This document shows positions 1 through 7,234 of a stretch of DNA of 21,840 nt, in pieces. The notes under the pieces were generated by a model, which saw nothing but the letters and a program-made list of their open reading frames with translations, searched no databases and was not told where the DNA came from. Position numbers and translations under genes: made by a program. The DNA is from Thiocapsa sp. UBA6158 (GTDB lineage Bacteria; Pseudomonadota; Gammaproteobacteria; Chromatiales; Chromatiaceae): NCBI RefSeq assembly GCF_002423035.1, contig NZ_DIUM01000048.1:1-21840 (forward strand). The letters run 5' to 3'. Position 1 is the stretch's first letter. Each line of letters opens with the position of its first letter.

Positions 1-23
1 TGGACCAATCGATGATCAAGGCC
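1..23. repeat. Left copy of a 23-bp inverted sequence shared with the right window end (putative insertion-sequence end)
   Basis: Bases 1-23 begin TGGACCAATCGATGATC and are the exact reverse complement of bases 21816-21838. Two perfect 23-bp copies placed at both extremities in inverted orientation are best explained by the ends of one multicopy insertion sequence on which the contig stops. The arrangement is inverted, not direct, so it does not indicate a circular molecule. No transposase is visible inside the window. The element family is not recognised. Confidence 0.6.
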
Positions 24-67
24 CTGAGTACCGAGCGAGGTCGTCGATGAACCCAAAAAAAGCAGCT

Positions 68-208
68 TTCACGCAAAGGCGCAAAGACGCAAAGATTTTT
101 CAATCAGTGAGCAGTGCCATGCCGTTCACCTGAGCGGTGTGTCTCTTCACTGACTCAAGATTCTGTTTTCTTTGCGTTTTTCCTTGCGTTCTTGGCGTCT
201 TAGCGTGA
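68..208. repeat. Imperfect inverted repeat of the CACGCAAAG type (dispersed non-coding repeat)
   Basis: The left arm (68-95) is made of short units such as ACGCAAAGGCGCAAAGACGC. The right arm (about 170-208) carries the complementary pattern CTTTGCG, CTTGCG, TTGGCGTCTTAGCGTGA. The two arms face each other across about 75 bp of AT-richer sequence. Similar 'gcaaagacgcaaag' motifs occur as dispersed non-coding repeats in many bacterial genomes, so this is probably a miniature mobile or palindromic repeat. It lies downstream of the leftward exopolysaccharide operon and could also act as its transcript end. No coding gene is seen in 24-232. Confidence 0.5.
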
Positions 209-232
209 GTCAATCGCCGGATTTAGGATGAA

Positions 233-2668
233 TCATCTGGCCTCGGCTCCATCCGCGCTCATCCCTGAGTCCAGAAAAGGTCTGAAAAGATCGGCCAATG
301 CGTTGACATTTTGAGTCAAATCGAAGCCTGCGATCACTCGCGCGCGCGCTGCAGCGCCAATCTTGGCTCGCAAGGCCGGATCAGCGGCTAGGCGCGCGAG
401 TGCCTCGGCGATCTCGTCGGCTTTACCCGGGCTCGTGAGCAAGCCGCTGACGCCCTCTTCAACCAGCTCTGGGATGCCCGAAAGGCGACTGCTCACCACC
501 GGTAGACCGCAGGCCATGGCCTCCATCAAGGTGACCGGAATCCCCTCCCGATTGCCGCGTGGCGCCAGGATACTGGTCAGGGCTACGACATCGGCTTGCT
601 CACGCAGCCACATCAGGATGGATTCGCGGGGCAATGGACCGCGCAGGTGGACCTGATCGGCCAATCCATGCGCTCTGATTTGACGCTCGATCTCAGCCCG
701 CAACGGACCCTCGCCGATGAGATCACAGCAAAACGGCAGACCTCGATCGCGCAACAAGGCAAGCGCATCGATCAGATAGCGGTGTCCTTTGACGTCGCGC
801 AACGCGCCGATACAGAGGATGTGCAGCGGCGCGTCGGCGCCGCGCACCCGCTCGACAGCTGGTGTGAAGAGCCGAATATCCACACCACAATGGACCACCT
901 TGATCTTGTCTCCAAATGCACGCCCGAGGCGCTGCTCGATGAAGCGCCGGTTGTAATCCGAGATGCTGACAACGAATCTCGCTGATTCAACCTTTTCGCT
1001 CAGCATGGTCTGATCGACATGAAGATCGGAGCCATGGGCCGTGAAGCTGTAACCGATACCGGTCAGCCGGTGCACGATCCAGGCAGCCAGGGCTGGGTGG
1101 GTCGCGAAATGGGCATGCAGATGCCGCACGCCGTCACGCTCCAGACAACGCGCCAGGTGGACCGACTTGGGCCAGATGCCTAAACCGCCAATCAGAAAGT
1201 TGCGACTGGGCAGGGTGCCTCGGACCATGGCGGCGAAGGTCCCCCAATAGCGTGCAGGCTGCCCGAGGGCGAGCGCGAGATTGGAGCCAATGATGGCGAG
1301 CGAGAGAAATGGCAGCCAGGTGACGTACGGCATCACCCGCTCGACATCGGCATGCTGTACCTTGGCGTGCTCCCGAAGCAAGGGCCAGATCCGCACTTGA
1401 TAGCCGCGATCCAGCAGCGCAGTGATCTCGGAGAGGATAAAGGTCTCGGTGAGCTTGGGAAAGCGCGACATGGTATAGGCCATGATAGGCATTGACGATG
1501 GCTTCCCGTCCTCGCCTTTGTTTGGCTCCCAGCGCACGACCTGACGCCCGGAGAGAAAATCCCAGAGGCCGAGCGCGGTGCCAATGTTTCCAAGCACGAA
1601 ATAGAACGCCGCTCGGGTTAAGGCACCGACTCGACCATGCAGGTGTGGTGCACGGGCGCCGACGAGTGCCATCGCGTAGACGGCGAGCTGAAGCAACAAG
1701 ACCCATCGCCAGAAGGGGGAATGCAGCGCCAGTCCCCCGTTGCTCAACAGTAGGAGCAGCAGAAAGACAGACAAGAGACGACGCAGGACCTTGTTGATAC
1801 CGAGCGCGAGCGCGAAGGTCCCGAAGCGTCTCGGATCCAGCAGCTCATGATTCAGGCGCAAACCCTGCAGTGAGCGACCGACGATGCGCCGCCGCCGCGA
1901 GATCTCGTGTCCGGGTGAACGCGCCGGAACCCGCACATGCGCACGCGCACGCGGCTCGAAGATGAATCGAAACCCCTTGTTGATGACCCGCAAGGCCGCG
2001 TAGAGGTCATCGGTCACGCCTTCGGCGATGGGCTCCGCGACACGTGCCCGCACGGCATAGAGCTTGCCGTCGTTGCTCGTGACACTCCAGACCTCAGTCT
2101 CCATGAGCTTGATCCGGCTGTCCCAATCGATATAGCTGGCCTGAGCGTCACGTAATGCCTGGAGCTCGCGTTCCAAGACGCGCTGACCGACGACACCGCC
2201 GACGCCCTCGTCCGCGAAGTGCTGGATCAGTTCTCGGAGTGCGTCGTCCTCGAGTCGGGCATCGACGTCGGTGAAGATCAGGATCTCACCGCGCGCCATG
2301 CTCATCGCCTGGTTCAGCGCCTCGGCTTTGCCCCGATGACCGTCGAGCAGCTTGAACCTGAGTCGTTGATCCTGACACGCGCGCAGGATGTCCTCGGTCT
2401 GATCCGTCGAGCCATCTGAGACGACTAGAAGCTCGATCGCCTCAGGTGGGTAATCCAGCGCAAAGGTGTTTTTGATCTTGCCAATCAGTAGATCGCCCGG
2501 GTTGCGACAGGCGACGATGACACTGAGCGAAGGCGTCAGAGCCGTATCGACCTGGTGCGTGCGTCGACGAGCGCTCTGGACGAGAAGCAAGATGAGTGGA
2601 TAACCAATGAGCGGCAGGAGGATACAGCAGAGACTGAACACGAAGATCACGAGCATCAGTGTGCTCAT
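233..2668 (-). CDS. GT2-GT4 fused glycosyltransferase (exopolysaccharide synthesis)
   Basis: This 811-residue protein joins two glycosyltransferases. Residues 1-30 are a membrane segment. Residues 47-290 are a GT2 (GT-A fold) domain with VVSDGSTD at 82-89, the DxD-type FTDVDA at 132-137, TDD at 219-221 and an arginine-rich SRRRR motif near 257. Membrane segments follow at about 296-312, 322-338 and 352-372. Residues 395-800 are a GT4 (GT-B) domain beginning AYTMSRFPKLTETF, with FTAHGSDLH at 542-550 and the E-x7-E motif at E708/E716. Its start overlaps the stop of the upstream ligase gene by 4 bp (ATGA), implying translational coupling. It should add two sugars at the inner membrane during repeat-unit assembly. 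Such enzymes are normally separate proteins. Met393 (codon 1492-1490) lies exactly where a free GT4 would start, so stop-codon loss or internal initiation are alternatives. Confidence 0.88.
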   Translation of the reverse strand: MSTLMLVIFVFSLCCILLPLIGYPLILLLVQSARRRTHQVDTALTPSLSVIVACRNPGDLLIGKIKNTFALDYPPEAIELLVVSDGSTDQTEDILRACQDQRLRFKLLDGHRGKAEALNQAMSMARGEILIFTDVDARLEDDALRELIQHFADEGVGGVVGQRVLERELQALRDAQASYIDWDSRIKLMETEVWSVTSNDGKLYAVRARVAEPIAEGVTDDLYAALRVINKGFRFIFEPRARAHVRVPARSPGHEISRRRRIVGRSLQGLRLNHELLDPRRFGTFALALGINKVLRRLLSVFLLLLLLSNGGLALHSPFWRWVLLLQLAVYAMALVGARAPHLHGRVGALTRAAFYFVLGNIGTALGLWDFLSGRQVVRWEPNKGEDGKPSSMPIMAYTMSRFPKLTETFILSEITALLDRGYQVRIWPLLREHAKVQHADVERVMPYVTWLPFLSLAIIGSNLALALGQPARYWGTFAAMVRGTLPSRNFLIGGLGIWPKSVHLARCLERDGVRHLHAHFATHPALAAWIVHRLTGIGYSFTAHGSDLHVDQTMLSEKVESARFVVSISDYNRRFIEQRLGRAFGDKIKVVHCGVDIRLFTPAVERVRGADAPLHILCIGALRDVKGHRYLIDALALLRDRGLPFCCDLIGEGPLRAEIERQIRAHGLADQVHLRGPLPRESILMWLREQADVVALTSILAPRGNREGIPVTLMEAMACGLPVVSSRLSGIPELVEEGVSGLLTSPGKADEIAEALARLAADPALRAKIGAAARARVIAGFDLTQNVNALADLFRPFLDSGMSADGAEAR

Positions 2669-4092
2669 GGCCGTTCCTCGCTGGCGTGTGTGGCCATGGA
2701 TGGATCCTCCTGCTCATTGGCGACCCTCACCCAGACCTGTGACAAGCCCAGACAGAGCAGCATGAATTTCTGGAAGACATCGCTGAAGAACAATAGAAAG
2801 ATCAAGAGCGCGCTGAACGCGATCAGATAGTGCATGACAAGATCGCCGTGGTAACGGTCTCCCTTCTCGATCAGGCGCGTGCTGGCTTGATAGAGATTAC
2901 GCCAAGCCGTGATCAAGAGTCCGGCAAACGCGGCAAGGCCCAGCAAACCAGTCCCAACCACCACCTCCAGATAGGTATTGTGGGCGTATCGGCGCTTGGT
3001 CGCCCCTTTTTTGTGAAACTTCTGGGCCCAATCGGTCTGCGCGAAAAGATTGCGGAAGGTGCCTGGCCCATGACCAAGGATCGGGCGCTCCATGACGGCA
3101 TCACGGGCGACGTCGAGATAAGAGAAGCGACGACTGAGCGCACGATCTGGCTGTTCAGCAAACAGGCTCGCCTGACGCTCCCAAAAGGTTTGGGGCAGCA
3201 TGGCCGTGCCGAGTAGCGCGGCCCCTGTGATCCCGACAATGAGGAGTCCCAGACGTCGCGGCCGGATGTCTCGACTATTGATGATAAGCAGGATCAAGAG
3301 TGTCACCCCGATCACCAATGTACCACTGCGCGAATAGGTTCCGACCAGTGCGGTCAAGTTGATGAGGATCAAGATCGCTGCGAATACTCTTGACCAGGCA
3401 TGTCTGGCATGAAAGAGCCAAAACACCAGGAAGGGCATGCCGAAGATGATCTGCAACGCCAATGAATTCGGGTCGGTGGTCCCGCCGGTGCTGCGACTGA
3501 AGGTCGCCCCCTCGGAGAACCCACTCATGCCAGTGAGGTTGCCGAGTACCGCGAGCAAAGAGCCCAGCGAGACCGAGAGCGCGATCACGATCGGGATATG
3601 CCGGGTGACGCTCTCGCGCTCGAGCATGGCAATGATCAAGGTGAAAAACAGCATCGCGACCAGGAGCAGAGACACCTGATGCGCGACATAGCCATGATCG
3701 TCGGAGAAAAAGGACGACAACAGGCTCACGGCCAGGTACAGCAGGAACCACGGCCACAGATTGGACCTCAGACTCGCCACGAATCCGCGCTCGACGAGCA
3801 GACGGATCAGCAGGAGCAACAACAGGATCAAGGCGAGCAGCCAGTGGATCTTGATGCTTTCCAAAGGGCCCGCGATATTGCGAAAATTCCCGAATGGAAT
3901 CAGGAAAACGATCGCATAAAGGCCGATCTGAGGACGCTGACCGATGGCGAATAGGGCGAGTGCGCCCAAAGCGGGAGCAATCGCCAGGTAGGGGTATGGG
4001 GTCATCAATGGAAGGATAGTGGCCAGGACCAATAGCACGACCATTGGGAGCCATCGCAGATGACTCGATCGATCGTCTATCAGCCTGGCCAT
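2665..4092 (-). CDS. O-antigen ligase/polymerase-family membrane protein (Wzy/WaaL type)
   Basis: A 475-residue polytopic inner-membrane protein with about ten to twelve hydrophobic segments. The large loop carries motifs typical of the O-antigen ligase/Wzy_C family: TGGTTDPNSLA at 202-212, TYSRSG at 252-257, GHGPGTF at 340-346 and AHNTYLEVVVGTGLLGL at 370-386. These proteins join lipid-linked glycan repeat units or ligate chains on the periplasmic face. It lies 50 bp downstream of the alginate-lyase-like gene and overlaps the glycosyltransferase fusion by 4 bp, so the three form one leftward operon. No strong ribosome binding site precedes the ATG. Ligase and polymerase cannot be told apart by motif alone; the exopolysaccharide context favours polymerase. 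Confidence 0.88.
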   Translation of the reverse strand: MARLIDDRSSHLRWLPMVVLLVLATILPLMTPYPYLAIAPALGALALFAIGQRPQIGLYAIVFLIPFGNFRNIAGPLESIKIHWLLALILLLLLLIRLLVERGFVASLRSNLWPWFLLYLAVSLLSSFFSDDHGYVAHQVSLLLVAMLFFTLIIAMLERESVTRHIPIVIALSVSLGSLLAVLGNLTGMSGFSEGATFSRSTGGTTDPNSLALQIIFGMPFLVFWLFHARHAWSRVFAAILILINLTALVGTYSRSGTLVIGVTLLILLIINSRDIRPRRLGLLIVGITGAALLGTAMLPQTFWERQASLFAEQPDRALSRRFSYLDVARDAVMERPILGHGPGTFRNLFAQTDWAQKFHKKGATKRRYAHNTYLEVVVGTGLLGLAAFAGLLITAWRNLYQASTRLIEKGDRYHGDLVMHYLIAFSALLIFLLFFSDVFQKFMLLCLGLSQVWVRVANEQEDPSMATHASEERP

Positions 4093-4142
4093 TATGCTTG
4101 TTGAGCTGTTTCGATACTCACTCGATTCAATCCTGCTCCACT

Positions 4143-5231
4143 CTAAGGCGTGTCGACCCGAAGATCGCGAGGGGCTGGCAGCGGCGCATGCGTCCAGTCC
4201 GTGTAGCCGACATTCTTGCCAGGTCGACTTGGAAGAATGACTGGAAAAGCGGTTCGATAATTCACGTTGATCAGATGCGGCTGCCAGGTGTCATCACCCT
4301 CGGCCGGGTAGTTGGCCTGCTCATGCAGCCATTGAAAGGCCCGTCGCAGTGCCTGGTCCTCCCAATCGAATGCTGGATAACCCGCGCGCTGCAGGATGAC
4401 CGCTTGGGCGAGTGCTCCCTGCAGCCCCTCATAGACATAATTTTCCTGGGGCGGCGGCCAAGTAAAATCGCCGCTGCGACGCTGTTCCTCGGGAAGTACC
4501 CCATCGATGCTGTGGCCATCACGGACCGAGCCCAATGGATTGATGCCCACGGGGTTGTTGGGATCCGCTTGCCAATCGAGTGCACCGTACGTGAATCCAG
4601 CATAGCTCGTGCGGTCTCCCAGCCATCCTTTGAAGATGGCTGCCACTTGATCGATTTCAGCCGTATCGCCAAGATAAGCCGCTGCTGCGAGCCTGCTCGC
4701 ACCCGCGTGTGTACCCCAGTTGTTGGGTCGCTGGGCATGGGTCGTTCGCAACGTCCGACCCTCGCTCATCTTTTTATCCATGACCGCGGCGAGCCATTCC
4801 CGAAATGCGGCATCCTCCTCAGGCGGTAGCCCGACGAGATCGGCGGCGAGTACGTAGGCGATCAGCTCCCGGCCCAACGCGAGACTGCTGCCACCTTCTT
4901 CGGTACCCATGGCGGCCATGCAGGCCGAGATCACCTCGTCCCGGTAGCGTGGCTCGCCAGTACGCACATGTGCCAACGCCTTCGCGAAGACCCAGACGTT
5001 GGTCATGTCGTCCTGGTTGGACAGGTTTGGGGTGTCGGTGGATCTGGCGGCATCCACCAGTAAACGGTCCCAGGCCAGTCCTTCATTTGGGAGGGACTGC
5101 AGGTGCTGCCGGTCGATCCAGATGCCTTTTGACAAGGTCTCCATGTCGGGCGAAGTTGCTTGAGCCCCCCATGGCGAGATCAACACCGAAACCAGAAACA
5201 GCGTTGCAAGACGACGAAGAACAGGGATCAT
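4143..5231 (-). CDS. Exported alginate-lyase-domain protein
   Basis: A 362-residue protein with a Sec signal peptide (hydrophobic LATLFLVSVLISPWG, probable cleavage after AQA near residue 25). The body is all-alpha and matches alginate lyase/heparinase-like (alpha/alpha)-toroid proteins: NNWGTHAGASRLAAAAYLGD at 170-189, DGHSIDGVLPEE at 238-249, YVYEGLQGALAQAVIL at 265-280, and a conserved tail YRTAFPVILPSRPG. Such periplasmic lyases are common in exopolysaccharide loci, where they trim or clear polymer that fails to be exported. The true substrate need not be alginate. It is the first gene of the leftward operon and is divergent from the BY-kinase-like gene across a 386-bp spacer that should hold both promoters. 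Confidence 0.82.
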   Translation of the reverse strand: MIPVLRRLATLFLVSVLISPWGAQATSPDMETLSKGIWIDRQHLQSLPNEGLAWDRLLVDAARSTDTPNLSNQDDMTNVWVFAKALAHVRTGEPRYRDEVISACMAAMGTEEGGSSLALGRELIAYVLAADLVGLPPEEDAAFREWLAAVMDKKMSEGRTLRTTHAQRPNNWGTHAGASRLAAAAYLGDTAEIDQVAAIFKGWLGDRTSYAGFTYGALDWQADPNNPVGINPLGSVRDGHSIDGVLPEEQRRSGDFTWPPPQENYVYEGLQGALAQAVILQRAGYPAFDWEDQALRRAFQWLHEQANYPAEGDDTWQPHLINVNYRTAFPVILPSRPGKNVGYTDWTHAPLPAPRDLRVDTP

Positions 5232-5617
5232 AACGAATTACTCTCAATGTGTTTATCCGGACGCTGCAATTGAATCTCAACGACGACTGTGCGGTCCATC
5301 ACTGCAACGGCACCAAACCGATGGCATCGGCCTCTGTAAGGTGCCCATCGGTACACAGCGCGGTTCATCATCGGGAAACGGAGATGATGCGCGCGACATC
5401 TCTGGCATCCAAACCAAGGCAGGCACTGCCACGGCTCACCACCTAAAACAACTATAGATGCTCGGCGGTCGTTGATCTCGATTTCAGCCCATCCCTGAAG
5501 CCGACACGAAATGCTTTTGGATGCTTGTATTCGTTCTCGAACCATTCATCTTTTGACTATACTTCTTGTGGGTGAGACGAAAGATCCTGACGCTACCAGC
5601 CCTGAGCCCATAACCCT
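5232..5617. other. Divergent intergenic region of the exopolysaccharide locus
   Basis: This 386-bp spacer separates the two divergent exopolysaccharide operons and should contain both promoters. A TATACT hexamer at 5558-5563 is a plausible rightward -10 box about 55 bp before the kinase-like gene, though no good -35 accompanies it. TATAGT on the minus strand (5456-5451) could serve the leftward operon. A 7-bp dyad CATCATC (5366-5372) / GATGATG (5383-5389) with a 10-bp spacer could be an operator. An open minus-strand frame here (5545-5228) has no family resemblance and is not called. No sigma-54 promoter with correct spacing was found. Confidence 0.4.
5558..5563 (+). promoter_or_regulatory. 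Possible -10 box upstream of the BY-kinase-like gene
   Basis: TATACT differs from the sigma-70 -10 consensus TATAAT at one position and lies in an AT-rich stretch 55 bp before the ATG at 5618. The region 16-18 bp upstream (TTCTCGA) is a poor -35, so this would need an activator or be a weak promoter. Pattern match only. Confidence 0.25.
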
Positions 5618-6274
5618 ATGATAGATCTAAATCAGAGTCTTCGCCTTGTCCTCGAGCAGATCGCCGAGGTCAAGCGGATCCTAATCGCGACAGAGCACGC
5701 CCTGAATCACAAGCGCCCGGCGACCATCCTGGTTACCAGCGCCGCACAGGGCGAAGGCAAGACCTTGCTCGCCTCGGCGCTGGCTTCAACCGCGGCCAAG
5801 AGCGGAGATCGTCGCGTAGTTGCGCTCGATTTCAACTGGTTCATGCCCGCGCTGCACCGTGGCTTTGCGCTCGATCTCGATCATTCGATCGAGGAGATCT
5901 TGGGCGCGCAGCTCGGCGAAGTCGTCTCTCCATCGGGACAGGACGGGCTGGATGTCCTGGTCGCGCCGCGCGACCACGATCATCCGCAAGCGCCAAGCCG
6001 GCAGATCCCGCGCGGGGTGAGTCGGCTCGTCGATTCTGCCAGACATGACTATGATCTCGTCGTGATCGACAGTGCGTCGATCTTCCCGACCAATCGCATG
6101 ATGATGGATCCCGTGATGCTTGCGGATGTCGCCGATGGTGTCATCCTGGTCGTGCAGGCGTCGGTCACGCCCCGCCAGCAGGTCAGGAGCGCGCAGAAGT
6201 TGATCGAGACCGCCGGCGGGAAATTGCTCGGGGTCGTGAGCAACCGCTGGCAAGGGGCTGTCCAATCGCGATGA
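5618..6274 (+). CDS. BY-kinase/CpsD-CapB-like P-loop ATPase of exopolysaccharide synthesis
   Basis: A 218-residue cytoplasmic ATPase of the MinD/ParA-like superfamily, closest in layout to bacterial tyrosine kinases that pair with Wzz proteins. Walker A is SAAQGEGKT at 41-49. The A' region is VVALDFNW at 67-74, with one Asp (D71) where the family usually has DxD (for example DADLR). Walker B is DLVVID at 146-151. A conserved DGVILVVQA strand follows at 173-181. The C-terminus (WQGAVQSR) has no tyrosine cluster, so autophosphorylation of a tail is not expected. The next gene encodes the membrane partner, fitting the split CapA/CapB arrangement. The ribosome binding site is weak. It may regulate polymer length or export, possibly as an ATPase more than a kinase. 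Confidence 0.8.
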   Translation: MIDLNQSLRLVLEQIAEVKRILIATEHALNHKRPATILVTSAAQGEGKTLLASALASTAAKSGDRRVVALDFNWFMPALHRGFALDLDHSIEEILGAQLGEVVSPSGQDGLDVLVAPRDHDHPQAPSRQIPRGVSRLVDSARHDYDLVVIDSASIFPTNRMMMDPVMLADVADGVILVVQASVTPRQQVRSAQKLIETAGGKLLGVVSNRWQGAVQSR

Positions 6275-6393
6275 GCTGCGCCATCCGGGTTGACCTCCGC
6301 ACGCGCGGGCTGAGTGTATCGGCACCCGAGCGCGATCCAGGAACGACAGACCCTGATTCAAGATCGCACTGACACCATTGAAGGGCTGCAAAC

Positions 6394-7161
6394 ATGAGTT
6401 TCTATCTCAAACGATTCTGGCGAGCCTTCCGCATCCACAAGAAATGGATGCTGCTGGTACTGCCCGCGCTGGCACTCTATTTGATCTATGCGGCGCTCAC
6501 GGATGTCGACTACTTGGTGTCTCGAGACTTTTCGCCCTACTCCAGCGATACGCCAGTGGCCGCGAGCGACAGTCCAGTCGCGGTCCTGGGATTGGGTGAT
6601 CTCCTCGCCAACCCGGAGGTCCTCTTTTTGGATGGTTTCGCACTGTTGCGGCTTCAGAATGACCCCAATCTGTTGGCGGCATACGGCGGCCGACCGGATG
6701 AGGCCACGCTGCGGCGCATCCTGCACGCGGGCCTGACCTTGGCTCCATCGCAGACCCCGGATGCCCTGCGCTTGAGCTACGAAGGTCAGGACGAGGCACT
6801 GGGTCGGGCGCTGGTTGGCTTCTATTCGGAGCGCCTCATGACGCGGATCGAGGAGGGCATGGCGCGCGTGCAACGCACCGACGCCGCGCCCGCGGCAGTC
6901 CGCCTAGCGCCCATGGGCGACCTGGTGGTCGCGGTCACTAAGACCCCATGGAGTCCCGAGCGGTTCGCCCCGGCGATCGGTGTCCTGATCCTGGCCTCAC
7001 TTGGCGTCCTGGTGCTGATCGCGATCCTCGAGCTCTCAGACCCATCATTCAAGTCGGAGCGTCAGATGGCGCGCTATCTCGGTGTCCCGGTGCTGGGCGC
7101 GATTCCGGATGCCGCGCCGTTGGCGAAGCGGCTGGCGCGCGCCGACGTGCCGCCGACCTAG
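6394..7161 (+). CDS. Wzz-like polysaccharide chain-length/co-polymerase membrane protein
   Basis: A 255-residue inner-membrane protein with the two-segment layout of polysaccharide co-polymerases: a basic N-terminus (KRFWRAFRIHKK), TM1 at about 18-36, a periplasmic domain of about 150 residues, TM2 at about 193-213, and a short cytoplasmic tail. The tail SERQMARYLGVPVLGAIPD at 221-239 is the characteristic post-TM2 segment of Wzz/BY-kinase activators. It follows the ATPase gene by 119 bp, and the two products likely interact through this tail. The periplasmic part is shorter than in many exopolysaccharide co-polymerases and lacks an obvious long coiled coil. The ribosome binding site is moderate (GAAGGG about 8 bp upstream). 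Confidence 0.75.
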   Translation: MSFYLKRFWRAFRIHKKWMLLVLPALALYLIYAALTDVDYLVSRDFSPYSSDTPVAASDSPVAVLGLGDLLANPEVLFLDGFALLRLQNDPNLLAAYGGRPDEATLRRILHAGLTLAPSQTPDALRLSYEGQDEALGRALVGFYSERLMTRIEEGMARVQRTDAAPAAVRLAPMGDLVVAVTKTPWSPERFAPAIGVLILASLGVLVLIAILELSDPSFKSERQMARYLGVPVLGAIPDAAPLAKRLARADVPPT

Positions 7162-7234
7162 CCGATCGCGGCGTCGCAACCTCGCGTGCCCCGCTCAGGC
7201 GGGTGCGCGCCCAAACTCAGTCAGGGTCTAGCAC

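Noticed and set aside
5228..5545. 105-codon minus-strand frame in the divergent exopolysaccharide spacer
   Set aside because: It fills the region that must hold both promoters, overlaps the start of the lyase gene, and matches nothing recognisable.
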